Shown here: positions 37,878 through 52,600 of the stretch, one piece after another
Layout: every line of letters starts with the position of its first letter
Numbering within the stretch: position 1 is the stretch's first letter
Assembly (NCBI GenBank): GCA_036365515.1
Contig: CM070877.1
Location: 120,534,321 to 120,598,320 of the forward strand
Source: Torymus aiolomorphi
Lineage: Eukaryota > Arthropoda > Insecta > Hymenoptera > Torymidae
DNA: 64,000 nucleotides
Direction: 5' to 3'
Program-made: the position numbers and the translations under genes
Notes under the pieces: generated by a model
What the model was told of the DNA's origin: nothing
Databases searched by the model: none
Seen by the model: only the letters and a program-made list of their open reading frames with translations

Positions 37878-40155
37878 GTACACCACGACGTGTGCTTTTC
37901 TTTGTTTGTGTGTTTGAGTGTGCGCAAAATACCGGCTCGTGTTGTCTTCTTTTGGGACCCGTTTTTTGCGTCACTGCTATAGTGGTTTTCACGAAGATCG
38001 GTTGCGGTCTCAGGAATTTGAGAGTTTGCTGATTGTCGTGGCGAATCATTTCTATGCTACTCCGTGCTGTAGAATAATTTTCAATTGACTGATGTACAGA
38101 ATTTTTCATTGCGATTCGTTTTTCAAAGATACTAACTTGCATTCTGCAATGCCGTTGCCGAACAAACTGAAAGTGTTTCTTTTGTGTTTCGAAAAATACT
38201 AAATTAACTTTATTATATAAATTATCTAACTTTTTATATCTTCACGTAGTAATAGTATCATTTGAGGTTCATAATTACGATATAACATTATAGTTCAACC
38301 ATCATTAATCAAGTCTTACTTATTTAGTAGCAATATAAAGTATATAACGTTAACCAAAGAATTCTTTTATGTAATTTCTGAGAATAAAATTAGGCTACTG
38401 CGCAGAACCTCAATATTATTCAACAACTTTTTTTTTTATTGTTGTAGCATTGATAATTGTAAAAAATTCCAACGTGTTTTCCTAACCGCGATTAAAATGA
38501 AGCATAGCATCCGTAACTTTCTGTGTAATCTGAATACATAAATATTTAATCGACGCTATTATAGAACGCCCACTTTTCAAATTGACGTTACAGTTACCGA
38601 GAAACCTCTGCTGCTACCGATAAAAGATTCAAATTTAAAAGACGAATCAATTATAATCATCATACTTATTAAAATAGAAATACTTTATCGATTCTTTATC
38701 GTATATTTAATAAATGATTCGGTTTAAAAACTTGAAACACAAGTTACTTTTCTTGAATAAAACTATAGCTTTAATACGTAAAGTGGAAGGCAGACTACAT
38801 CAATTCTTGATATTTTAATCAACCCGAGTGCTATTTCTCAAACAACTCTCAAAGTAAAATGTTTCATCATTGATCCGAATCACTAACCTAAGCATTTTCA
38901 CACCGCTCACTCTGATGAAGTCCAAATAACTTATTTGCGAATGTTTATGATAATAACCGAATAAGTGCCTATAAGAGAGGTTATAAAAGCACTCGTAAAG
39001 TCTCGTGTGTATGTCATTTGCGTGTGACGAAGAAGGACTACCACTTCGTCGTCCGGCATGCGTAACACGTATAGCGCGCGGTTAATCCGCATGAAAAGCG
39101 CGCGCGAGTACACTAATGACACGAATTAAACGAAAATTTCGTTTGGCCATCTAGCACCCAGCACGGTATATGTATGTGGTATACGATTTAACGCAGCACC
39201 GAATTCCCTTATTATTATGCACGTAAATAAGCTCTGCCGCACGCACACGCACGCACACCACGCAAGCTGGGCGCAATAATTAATCGCAAGCACGCCGTCA
39301 CCTCGAGCGAGGAAAGTTTTTCACGCACGCGGCTATTTAATGTATAGATATGTAGTGCTGGAATTATGTTTTTATTCGTCAAAGTTTGTAACTGGGGAAA
39401 TAAGTAAGTGTTGATAGAAAGTAGAAAATACTCGGAAAAATATGAGTAATTGGAGTACGTTTATCAAGAGTTATTCTGTTAGAAAACTTTAGAAATTTAA
39501 TTATATTGACATATTTTTTATGTTTTACAATTCAACAGTTCCAAAAACGTTCAATAAATAATTTGAATGGTTAAACTATATCAAAGAATGTCAGAAACAC
39601 TTCCTGGTATAAAGTTGACGTCGAATGGAATAACAAACAATTCGGCGAAACATCAGATTAAATTAATAATTTATGTTTAGTTAATTCATCAAAAAGGCTA
39701 ATAAATTCTTTTAATAATGAATAATAAAATTCGATCGCAAGAACTCTATATAATGCAAATCAAATTAAATTTTAACGTAATCATATATTGTAAAGCTCGA
39801 GAAGTTGTAATATTTGATAGTAACGGAAAAGCAATTCAACGCGTTTAAATTCGCTTCATTTTTGATATGCTGCACCGTCTTCAAAGGCACACAATTTCCA
39901 ACAAAGTTATAAATTCGCATCTGCACGGCAATCTCGTGGCCGAAACTTTTGATTTATTCGAGCGTGTAAATTCGAATTCAGCGCCGACGAAAGTATTTCA
40001 TGTGTGGAGTGTATGCGGGTGAACGAGTTAAAGCTAAGCGCGTCGTTTGTCTTGATTAATGCGCAATTAATATTAGACGCGGCTCGTTTAGTCTATTAAA
40101 AGACGCCGATAAGTGCTCCCACTTACATGCGCGATGTAGAAAAAGCGCAATGGTG

Positions 40156-40192
<37 letters not shown>

Positions 40193-41413
40193 ATAAAAGA
40201 GAGAAACTTGAAGGGCTCGCGCAATAGTCGTCGTGGTCTTGCGCTGTTTAGGAGGATTGCCCGTTATTTTTGGCCCCGCGATCGAAGCGCCTTTACGCCG
40301 CGTTTATTTTTACGGAGCACATTGCCCGACCCAATGTTTACTAATCTTTGCGATTGTTTTGCTCCGGTAATTACGGGGAATTTACACGCGCGCTCGGAAA
40401 TAAGGGGAGTAATGCCGTTCGAGTTACAATCTGTAAATTAACCGATGTGTTTAATATTTTTAGCCGCATAACATTTGTGTGTAACTTTTATGTGTAATAA
40501 TATATTTTTAACGGATGACATGATTTGTAATTTTTTAGTCATATTTCATATTTGATTTTAAATAAAAAGTAATATGATGCAAGTAGTTTCTTTGGTGATG
40601 GTAATAACAAATTGTATAGAATCTTGATGAGTTTGACAATTCCCAATTGAAATATTTTAGATGGAAATTTTTGAATTAAAGGCTGGAAAAAATAATCTTT
40701 CACAAAATTTCATTTTGGATAATTTTTGAAGTATGCCGAAACATCTAATTTTACATTCCTCGGATGAAATAATTTGCTCGATGTTTATAAATAGTCTTTA
40801 AATTCAAATTTAGATCAAAGAAACTCTGCCTCTGCTAAAATAAAATTAATTGTGGTTTTATGCCGTTTTCTGGTGAAGTATATCTGACTTCTATTATGAA
40901 AAGTAAATGATTATTAGCAGTTTCAATGTCTTTTATACACGGAAAAAATTTCATTACAAATGAGTGTTTTCATTACTACTGATGAGACACATTTGCATAT
41001 ACAAAGAAATTAATAAAATCTTATACTAAAATTTAGTATATTTTTAAGAAAAAATAATTAACTTTTACTGTATTAAATATAACATACTAATATTTTGGCA
41101 CAGTGAAAGTATGTCTCCCCATTAGTGAAGAAAATATGTATAATTTTTTTCTTCGTATATATTTAAAGATTGTATATATGAAAATGTATATTTTAAAAAA
41201 GCACATGACTAGTATTTACATTGCACATTCATTATTCTAAGACAAAGTAGCAAACTATAAATGTTTTACAAAATATGAAAATTTCAAGCTTAATTGTTGT
41301 TTTAATTACAAACTGAAATTGCACAAAAATGTAAAATTATTTGCACTACAATCACTGGCGTTTTAAAAAATTGCACAAGAACACCTGTACCCATTTATAA
41401 AGCCTAACCTTAG

Positions 41414-41891
41414 CCCCAAACGGCTATCCGAAAGGTGCATGCACGCCCCGAATGCAAAAAGACCCCGAAAATGGAAGAGAATTTGACTGAAAACCAAAAA
41501 GAAAGCGGCGAATTAACATGGCAAACCCTCTTGAGCAGTGTGCACGAGGAGCGGGGCTCGTCGGAGGAGCGAGCCCGTGGCGTCGAGAGCCGCGAAGTGG
41601 CTTGCGCCGGCGGCGACGCGGGGCCCGCCGTGCCCCCGGCCGCGGCCCGGCCAGTCCGCCGATCGCGGCCCCACTCACTGGCCGTGCAGCCGCTCCACTA
41701 CCAGCGCCTCGACCCGGACCAGCCTGCTCAGGAACAGCAGCAGCAGCAACAGTCGAGCAGTAGCAAGCGGGCGGAGGCCGTGGCCGTCGCTGCTGCTGCC
41801 GCTGCTACGAGCCGACACCCGAACATGACCAGCCAGGAGAGCATCGGCAGCTGCAGCCTCGACGTCGAGAGATCCGCCTCCGACCGATCAG
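41414..41891 (+). CDS. vlc: DLGAP exon: N-terminal region
   Basis: The open frame begins after a TAG at 41411-41413 that also forms an acceptor (AACCTTAG|CCCC). The first ATG is at 41471 (MEENLTENQKESGELTWQTL). The exon ends TCAG|GTTGGC with one base of a split codon, which pairs exactly with the next exon. It is rich in Glu, Ala, Pro and a Gln run. It could be a first coding exon (ATG 41471) or an internal exon entered at 41414, 41506, 41536 or 41539. The 3' end is secure; the 5' end is not. Confidence 0.7.
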
Positions 41892-42483
41892 GTTGGCCAC
41901 TATCACCATTTCCCTCCCTCACCCCCATCCCCCGATCACGATGATGCCGATGATGCTGCACAGTCGCACGAGATCTCACAATTCGCTCCGTTTCTTTATT
42001 CTTTATACATGCACATGGTGGTTTTACTTCGGTGTTATTCTTTCTTTCTCGGGGGTTGTGGGCCTGCATACTGGGAGATGTTTCGGTTCGATTAGTTCTT
42101 GTTTTTGTTATTGTACTGGTCATTTTTCAGTCTTGGTTTCTCACGCTCTATCTTAGCACGTTTGCTATTTTCAAAATAATGGTATATTTGTTATTTTTAT
42201 AATAAATCATTAGAACAATATTTGTTTGTATCGTCAGTGTTAGAAAGCAGGAAGATACATTTGCATGCATTTTATATTAATTTGAATTCTCCAGTATCAC
42301 CAAAAATTAGATTTGAAAATATATTTGTATCCGTCATTTGAATTTTATTGTTTTAAATTTATCATTGCACATTCTTTTGCACACTTGGTAAAATTTTCTA
42401 CTTTGCACTCGATAATATTTTATCTGAATAGTGAATACCATAATACACGATAACATTATAATCATATTATTATTATACATATA

Positions 42484-42523
<40 letters not shown>

Positions 42524-43557
42524 ATTTTTTTTTCTATTCTATTTTACAAAAAGAGATATCAACAATTTAAATTGTCTTCTTAGATTTAAAGAAGATAACA
42601 TTAAAATTGAGATAGAATTTTTTCCAATTATCGCTAATCTTATAAAAGAAAATAAATAATATTTTTAATGCTAAATAAACAACTTGGACATCTAAAGTAA
42701 TTATAACGCAAGACACGCAGTGTCTTTAAGGATTATTGTCTCACCTATACGAATTCGAATACTTTCCATACAAATGACTAAGCGAACACATGCTGAGAGA
42801 TGGTCGAGTAGGCGTTGAATGGGAAAACACGTCGTTCGTTCTTGTAACCGCTAAAGAAGTCGATCCTTAGGATCGAAAAAAGTGCATTCAGAGGCAACGT
42901 GACTCGCGAGAAGATGAGACAAGCACTCGGAAAGAGTAAAGATTATCACTGATACATTCCTTTTTTGCCTTTATTTGAAGCTCATCCATTTAAGTTTTGA
43001 ACGGGAATAATATTGTAATGCAATTTATAATCGATAGCACATGAAATTGAAATAGAATTCATAAATAATTTATAAGTTTTGTGAGGAAAAAAAAATACTT
43101 TTCAACTAAATGCATTCATAAATTCAAGGTAATCTTGTGAAATGACAAAAATTCAGTATACTAAAAACGAGTGTGACTCATAATACTGATCGATGAAGAA
43201 TTCAGACTCATTTTCACTAGTTATTGAGTCACGAATACGTATTTTCTGTTGTGATTAAAGATATATTTTTGTAACGTAATTTGGAATATAATGATATTGT
43301 GGCCGCGAATCTGAGAGACATCGCCGCGGTATCGAAGCAATTCCAGCGGCAAATTAAAAGACGGAATTAGTTGGATGCGCGAGTGCACACTGGCCTCAGG
43401 AGACAACGCCTGGAAACCACGAAGGAGTCTCCTCTTTCTCTCCCTCCCTCTTTCTCTCTCCTGCGACGCTACGTGACTAGGAAAAGTGCGGGCGAGCGCG
43501 AGCTATTCTCAGCGATCTCTCTCTCACTCCTCCCCCGCTCCATCCTTCCCTTCTCTC

Positions 43558-43608
<51 letters not shown>

Positions 43609-46600
43609 CAGCGACTGTCGCGACGCGACGCGTCGCTATTCCTTCCGATTCCCCCGACTCGGGGCGTGCGCGCAGAGTGGCCGCAGCGAACGCACGCGGG
43701 GGAGAGAAACGTGTGTCTGCGTTAGTCCCACAGTCCCGCGGTGAATCAGCCCGCGATCGGCCGCCGCCGAGGCTCCGTTCCTTCCAGAAAAAATATCGCC
43801 CGATCAGCTATTATATATACGTTTTTTGTCTCGTCTGATCTCTATGGGCCATCAACGTGTGCGGAGTAAAAGTGACGATACGCGCGGTACATAGTTGCGG
43901 TTTTTCTGCGGGAGCGCGAAGTCGCGCGGACAAAGTGACATCTCAATATTGAATAAAGAGGGACGCGGTAACGTGTGGTTATTTGCTGCCGGCTATAAAT
44001 ACGGGTGTTCAGGAGGAGAAATCAATAAGAGGATTGCATTGTTTTCGCGTACGTTGCGCGTAAAATGGAACAGCTTTCTGGTTGCTTCAAATGACGAAAT
44101 AATAGTACAAAAGTTGTAGTGGATCGTCAATGATAAACGTGAGTATTACTGTAAAATGATGTGTAGGGTCAGGTGAAATAGCGTATAATGGATCTGTTGG
44201 ATGGGTCTGAAGTTTGCATCGTTGGAATAATGCAACGAAATAATTTCTTACAATAAATTAAAGTTATTAAACAACAGAAATTTCATTCGAACCTTTGTTA
44301 TAAAGTTATTTTATTCTGTAAAACACTAAATCTACACACAACATTAATATTAATTAATATAACCATGAAGAAAAATGATTTTTTTTTATTTCGTTGCACT
44401 ACAACGATGCAAACTTCGGACACATTCTGTTGGAGATAAAGCCGAATCCTTTGATAGTGTAATAACACGAGGAATGCCTATTTAAGGTCCGCTTTAAAAG
44501 CAGCAAAGTATATAAGAGCCCCTCGCCCTAAAGAGAAAAGTTAACAGTCAGTGAAAAGCCGCAGCCGAGCGGTGTGCCCCTCGCGGCAGGCGCCCTTTGG
44601 GGAAGCGAGATGCTATTCTCGGTCCATATAGCCGCAGTGACATTTTTAAAAGGAATTCCTCTTTGCTTTGGAATTTATATATACACACGCGCGAGTACAC
44701 ATGCAGCAGGGCAGGCTCCGCGCGTTATCGGCCACACGTTTAGCGTCTTCTGTCTCGGCGTGAAACGAGAAAAAACGAACGTCGCGTCCGCGCGTAACTC
44801 CATAAGCCTCTTCTCCTCCTCCACCTCCACCTCATACTCCTCCCCCTGCTGCTCCTCGCTTTTTTCCTCCTCTTTCACTTTCCTCAGTGCGCTCGCGGCG
44901 ACGGTAGAGCAAGTGTCGCTAAAACGAGCGGCTCTCTCCAGAAAGTACTCCCCTCGCGGGAAATTCCCCGTGTTCTTTCTCTCTCTCTCCCGCGCGCGTA
45001 TGCTGAGAACAAGATCGTATCGACCGTGGCAATTGTGCTAGGGTATGTATATATATATGTATATTATTGCGTCGGGCGGAAGATGTATAATTCGAGGATA
45101 ATTAGAGGATCGCGACGTTTCGGGATTTCGACGATTTTCGGGAAATCGTGAGGGAATCAGACTTGATGGTGGGGATGACGAAGCTTCTGTAGAACAATGG
45201 AAAACGGTGAAAAGAGGCGGTTTCGTAAAAGAGCGATGATCGTGAGATTTAATCATTTTGATTTATTTCTTACAGTACTTTGAGCGGTACAGAGTTCTTT
45301 GTAATGATTACGCTTTGTTGAAATATAGTCGGAGTGAAACGCAAGAGACAAGTGCCATATATGGGCCAGCAGGGGTACCACTGAAAATTACATAATACTT
45401 ATATAGCTTCGTGAAGAATTGGATCTTCAAATGCCACAAAATTTTAAGACTCACGACGAACATTATTTCAGTAATCATGAATGAATTTTATTTTATAGTA
45501 AAACGTAAATAATGTGAATATATTTATACACAGAAATTGTAAAGGAATTCATACAGCATATTTCTGTTATTAAGGCGCGTTTATCTTTTATCGCGCTAGA
45601 TGTTAAAATGGTTTATTTTACATCCTAGAAACGTTCACGAATGGTTTACAATTTTATGGAATAGCCGACGCTGCGGCGGCTGACTTTTGTGAAAAGTAAT
45701 AAAATCTCTGTTAAAGGGTGACTCTCTACAAAGCTGTGTTTACGATCCTTTTCCATTGGGCTATAGGGAAGCTCAAAATAGGGAGCAAGAACAAAGGAAA
45801 GTAATTCCAGTAAGAAAGGGTATTCGATATAAAGTAATTAGAAAAATGTTTAAACTATTATATAGGAGAATCCAAGTTTTAATACTAAATTGATATTTCT
45901 CGAATTATTTCAGTTATGTCATAAAACTGTACTTTAATTTACCGTATACGGTTTCCATACCGACCATCATCGATTAAACTCCAGCTTATTTTCATTTAAT
46001 TTCCAACACAAAATGAAAATTCAACACAACACAACATTTCATTTTACAACACATACACAGAGAGGTGAAGCAGCTAGAAACTCGACATCGCACTAAAGTT
46101 GAAATTTTCCATTTGCAGAGGTAAACGCAGGCTCGCTCTCGGAAAAGACTCTGCACAGTCTGAACCTGTCGACGTGCAACGGCGACGGCCAGCAGCAGCA
46201 GCAGCCCGAGGACCATAATCAGGCGCAGCCGCGCGAGCCGACGATCCAGATCAGCAGTGAACCGGCGACAACAGCAGAGTCCGCGACACCAGTGAGCAAT
46301 GGGCATCACGACCGGCAATCCGGCTGCGACGACGAGACTAGCGCCGACGCAGAACAGCAGCTGACGGCGACGACGTCGAAGAAGCCGAGCTACCTTGGCC
46401 TCGCCTGCAGCATCAGCGGCTACACCGGCATCACGCGCTACGACAGCAAGCTGCGCGAAGGATTCAGGTCGAGGGACAGCAGCCCCGGCGCCAGGCTAAT
46501 CACCCGGGACACCAGTCCGGCCGGTTTCAGGTATATATACATACACACACTCTGCGCGTTCCTGCTGCTTTTGTTGCTTAATGTCGGCGGCCTCGTTATG

Positions 46601-49600
46601 GCCCGGTTCGAGAAAATTGCTGCCCGCGCGCACGCGCCTGATTGAGAGATCGCGAGGGAGTTTCTGCGGGAGGAAAACCGTAACGGGAAAGTAGAGCAGG
46701 CAGGACGATTTTTTGGCAGATAGCAGACATTTCGAACGTATAGGCGGGAGAGTTTCGTTTTGTGAAAGGTTGACATATGCGCGAGAGCCTGCCATAAATC
46801 GACGCGCGCGAGGATAAAAGTCGCGTGTATACATAGCACTTTGTCATCGGGCTCGTATGACGATAAGCTATTAGAGAAAGCGCGGCCGATGTGTGTGTGC
46901 GTGTGACATTTTTCAATCGACCAAGGCGTCATTTATTTTTGCGTGGGGTGAAAAGCAAAGACTGTCTTTTCGAAAGTAATAGCGCGGCCGGATGGTTGTT
47001 TCAAGATCAAGTTTTTGCCGTTTAAATATAATAATATTGGAACACATTTAGTCGTTCAGTGAGTATTAAATAAGGTTGTTAATAGTAGATTGCCATAGAG
47101 AACAACATTAAATAAATTACACGTAATTTTTCTTTTTTACCACGGAAGTGAATTTTAATAGAAATAGGAAAACTTTCACTGTTTTGTAACGCTCTTGTTA
47201 TAATTACGTAAAAATTGGATATGTATCATCAACGATTTACATAGTAATGAAGGTCTAGTTTTACCATACAATAAAGAATCTCAATTTTACATTGCACTAT
47301 CAGTTTATGTATAACATAATCATTTAAAACCAACTTGTTACGTCAAATTTATGCACAAAGTAAAAAGAGACGCCAGTAAAAATGATTACATTTCCTTAGT
47401 ATTGATAGAAAATAGTAGGTAGTATTTATAATATATTATTTTAAAACTGTACTATTTAATCGATTGTTACTATGAATAAATTAAAATCTCAAGTACGTTA
47501 TAGTAAATTTTGTCATATTGTAAGCTTGCCTACGTGTCACAGAAAATATAGTAATTATCTTCAGTAGCAAAAATTGAAAGCAAACTCTAGCTGCGTGCGT
47601 CCTCTGCGACTCTATATTAACCGAAAAATTGAATACATTTACCGGAAATAAATAAAAAACAAACTACCAAGTGCACACTAGCACATAAAAAACAATTGAA
47701 AGCTGTACGCGAAAAGCACTCCGCTATCTCCAACACCGCGCGCAGCGAAACTTCCGTTCTCCGATATACACAACACGCGCCATTATAACATCCTTCTCGC
47801 TCATTAACCTCTCTCTCTGTCGACCTGTTTGCAGATCAAACGAGACGCTAACCGTGCCACAGCAGCAACAACCGTCGTCGAGAAGTAGCGGCCCGTCGAT
47901 ATCACCGCTAGCGATGGAGCGTCACCACAACGGCTTCGCCAACGGAGTGCGCACAAGCACGGACAGCACGTCCTGCAAGATCGAGAGCTACCTGGTCGAG
48001 ACGAAGGGCTACTCGGAGGTCGACCGCGGCATGCCCGCCCACTTTGCCGATCAGCTCAGCCCCATACGCGCGAGCTCGCCCAACAAGCGCGCCAGCCCCG
48101 TTGGGGCGCGCATCGCCGCCTACAATCAGCAGAACAAGTCGTATTCATCGATATCCAGCTCCTCGCCAAAGTCGCTTCATGTCAATGGTAATTGGCTGAT
48201 AAATTATTGTTATTATTATTTCTACTTTGAGAAGATAAAAATGTAAAAGTAATGGGACTTCTGAGAAACGTAAACAATGTTTATTTGGGTTGAGAAATAA
48301 TCAAACGTATTTGTTCTCACGTGAACGTGCTAATTTCTTGCGATAAAAACAGCATTCAGATAATGTTTGTTTAACTGTGGAAGGCAACGTGATTAAACGT
48401 TTTCAAATACTGCAAAGACTATCGGTGATTTTACATGTGTCATCTTCGGAAAACTATATACTATTTATCAGAGCGCCGATTTATCAGATGATAATATTCA
48501 AACATTAACTACTACAATTTACCAAGTTTAGATAACATTAGATTCGCAAATCAATTATGGCGCTCGAACAAGCTCAGTTCCTCCTATATTATATCTAATC
48601 AGTTCGTCGTCGCAATCATACGCGACTTACTTATCTCTGCGTTCTCTCTTCTTTCACAGTCTCGCACTCGTCGTACAGCGAGACGAGCATACTGAACGGC
48701 TCGTCATCAGAGCTAGAGGGCAACTACACGCAGAACACGAGCAGCGAGAAGTCGTTCATTCAGCAGCGGGTCGAGCGGTTGTACGGGCCAGGTGCCCTAG
48801 CGCAGGGCTTCTTCTTCAAGCGCAGCAGCGTGACGCGCCTCGATATCAGCAATAGCAGCGACAAGTCGAGCAAGAGCTCCGGCAGCGCCGGTGGTCTCGG
48901 CAATCACAACAACAATAACGTCTTCCTGCAGGAGGACACGAACGAAGAGTCGCTCAAGAGCCTGCCAGTGCTGCGGCACCTGCGACCCGAGTTCCGCGCG
49001 CAGCTGCCGGTCGTCAGCCCACGCAGACCTACCGACGGCTCCGAACAAATCATTAAACCGTTGAAGAGGTGAGCACAGTCATTACAGGCTGTCCTTTTTG
49101 TACAGTTCAAGGCTGCCTGACAGATTTTCTCGTTTTCTTTTTTTAAGTAAAGTTATAGCAGTAGCATTTCGTCTGATTTTTTACTTGTTATCCTATATAT
49201 AGATCAAATTAAACATGTTTATTACTTCATTGTAGTCCTGAACTATTTTCTGTAAAGTTATTTGTATTTTTTTCTAAAAACCTTTTTTTCAATAGTGTGA
49301 GGAAAATTAGTTTGATACCCAATATTATTTTACTATTAGAACATTAAAAGTGTATAGGTCAATATATAAATGAATACTTTTTGTGTAATCGTTGTGGATA
49401 TTAATTTATGACATATTTGCAGGATTTCAATTTCACCTGCAAAGAACGATGCCAAAGAAATAAAAGAAAGTCCAGTAAAGCAGGAAAATAACGCAACGAA
49501 TGATGTGAAAATGACTGCCAGCGTTACGAGTCTTACAGATCAACAGCCTGCTGCTCCGAAAGTTGTTTTACCTGTACTTGAGCCTAGTGCCAGTTTAACA

Positions 49601-52600
49601 AATATACCTAAACAAGGTGCTGAAGCACCTAAGGAAGTGCAAGAAAAAGATGGACATTATTTTACGACAGTACGTAGAAAATTTCGGCTCAATTAAAACT
49701 GCATATTGTTAATGATTGAAATAATTTACTAAATTGTATGCCGATTTGTTTTAGTTGTTAAATAAAGAAAGAGATAGACTCATTTCACTGGCAGAACAAG
49801 CAGAATCAGAGCTTTCTGGTAGCGGAGCATCGACTCTTCCAGAGGAAGCCGCTGGAAAATTGAGGTCTGCTGCGGGAAAAGCAAGGCTCCTTGCGACACA
49901 AAAAATGAAACAATTTGAAGGACTTTGTCAAAAAAATATCGTTAGTATAATTATTATTAGTAAATTAACATAATATTTACTTGAAGTCATTAAAAACGCA
50001 AAAATTTAATTATTCTAGAACCAAGTGCCTGGTGAAGAATTTCCAACGACAAGTGAAGATCTTGCAGGATTCTGGGATATGGTAATGTTGCAAGTTGTTC
50101 AAGTGAATGACTTGTTTGAATTACTCGAACGTTCAAAGAAGTCACAGTGGCAAGAGGTAAAAACCTTTTTAGTCTGGTAATGTTTTTTTATATGTACGGA
50201 GATTTGGATAACTGAAAATTTTTATTTAGGATAAAATTCGTTCTATTTACAAAAAGAGTGTACGGCGTTTCAGTCATTACATTAGTTGAAACTTTAAGGA
50301 ATGTTTTTTTTTTACCAAAAACGAGACCCGTGTCTCAGCATTTCTTCCAACAATTACTACTCCTCCATATATATAAGCTAAATAATATAAAAAAAAAATT
50401 GCAAATATTTATTTTATGCAAACAGAAAGGTTAGTAAACGGACAGAGCTTTTGAGTTTTCAAAAATTCTAAAATATTAATTTCTTCGGGAGAAATAAACT
50501 GTAAAATATAGTTGCAAAGTAGCATAATTTAATATGGATTTTTCAAAAACATTTTTAACCATCGATTTTCACTATTACTTTAAAGTTTATAACTTATAAA
50601 TGAATGCATGGCCTTTCTGTATTCTAGAATGATCTTTTTCATTCATTTTCGAAACATAATTTACAAAGTTACCTTCAAAGAGACATCATTTTTAGCAATA
50701 TAGCACATTTTTAATGATATCGTTTAAACCCATACGCATTATCTAGAATATATTCATTGAAAATAAATGAGTTTGTTATATATAGTAACTGTGCAGAAGT
50801 GCTAAATATAGAAATATAGAACTATTAACACAAAATATTGAAACATGGCTAAAGATAACAATTATTGTGCGTTTTACGGCTTCAAAAAATATAGAATAAT
50901 TTTAAATGTATCTATTATGAAATAAAAGATTGAGCTCATGTGTGTATGATACCCAGTAACATTTGTTCTCTTTACTTTAATAGTACATTACGATACGGGT
51001 GTGGAAGGTGATTATTTATCGCATGAGACGTTTTTCGCATGAGCGAAGAGAGTGAGAAAAGTCGAACGCGGTAAAAATCACCTTACACACCTGGGGGGTT
51101 GCTCTTCATTGGCCTTCAATGATATACGATAAAATGTTTATCACCGCGTAATACAGGTATGTTTTTAGGATGAATAGTACCATTTTGAACAAAATTTTGA
51201 TTTGATGTAACGTAAACTGTGGTAAAACGATTATGTCGCATCGCAACGCATATCGCTAAAGGTAATTTTATATTACGCCATAGCGATAAGTTTTGTTTGT
51301 TTGTACACTTTGTATATCGAAACGTTATGCAATAAAAAATTCTTCGCTATGGGGCAATACAAAATTACCCTTAGCGATATGCGTTGCGATGCAACATAAT
51401 CGTTTTACCATAGTATATTCTCTAAAGTTGAATTAGTGAAAATTGCTCCACCCATTAAATTAGTAGAAAAAAATAGTAATTTATTAGTGAATATTCGCAT
51501 TTAATTAGTAGCCTTTAAAAAAAACTACTAATGAAATAGTGAGTATTCACTAATAAATTAGTAGTTTTTTGTACTAATTTAATGGGTTAAAAAACTACTA
51601 ATGAAATAGTGAATATTCACTAATAAATTATTAGTTTCTTCTACTAATTTAATGGGAGGAGCAATTTTCACTAATTCAACTTTAGAGAGTATACTGTGGT
51701 GAAACGATTGTTGCATGGCAATGCATATCGCTAAGGGTAATTTTTTATTGCGCCATAGCGAAGAATTTTTTATTGCACAACGTTTCCACATACAAAGTTT
51801 GCAAACAAACAAAACTTATCGCTATGGCGTAATATAAAATTACCCTTAGCGATATGCGTTGCGATGTGACATAATCGTTTTACCACAGTGTATGTCACAT
51901 CAAATCAAAATTTTATCCTAAATTGTACCATTCGTCCTAAAAACATACCTGTATTACGCGGTGATAAACATTTTATCGTATATCATTGAACAACCCCCAG
52001 TGTCATACAGTATTTTATACCACAAGAGCCGAATAATCATATTAAAGTTATGATTTTGAGATTAGAGTGGTATAAAGAATATAATGAAATCCTTCAAATC
52101 AGCCTAAAATACTTGGAAAATGTTTTCATGTCAGATACATCTTATTTTATTCTTGGGAGCAAAAGGGTTTCTTTAACTTCATTACAGCAACTTTATACTA
52201 CTATACACTATAATTTTAGTGGCTGAAAACTTGGTTTTATAATTTTATAAAACTTAAGTATTATTAATTTTACGTAAAGTAATAGTTCATAAAGATGTTT
52301 GTAAAGATATTTATGGATTTTTGTACATGCTATATACTATTATTATTTAAAATAGAATAAACTCTGCCTAATAATAAGCTGGGGACAAATGAATTGATTT
52401 ATAATTTCATAATTTAAAAAGTAAAAAGTTACATCAAACTTTTAAATCAAACTCGTCAGTTCGGTATATTTTCAATTAAAAATTCCTTGAATTAAATTTA
52501 CATTTTTGTTTAGTAAAACATAAATTAATAATATTCTTTTGGATGACAGGTTGTACTGGCACGTAAGTCAACACCTCCAACACCGCAAAATGGAAGCGCA

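Noticed and set aside
40938..41165. Possible MITE beginning TACACGGAAAAAATTTCATTAC
   Set aside because: The left end resembles the 11052 element, but I could not find a convincing matching right end.
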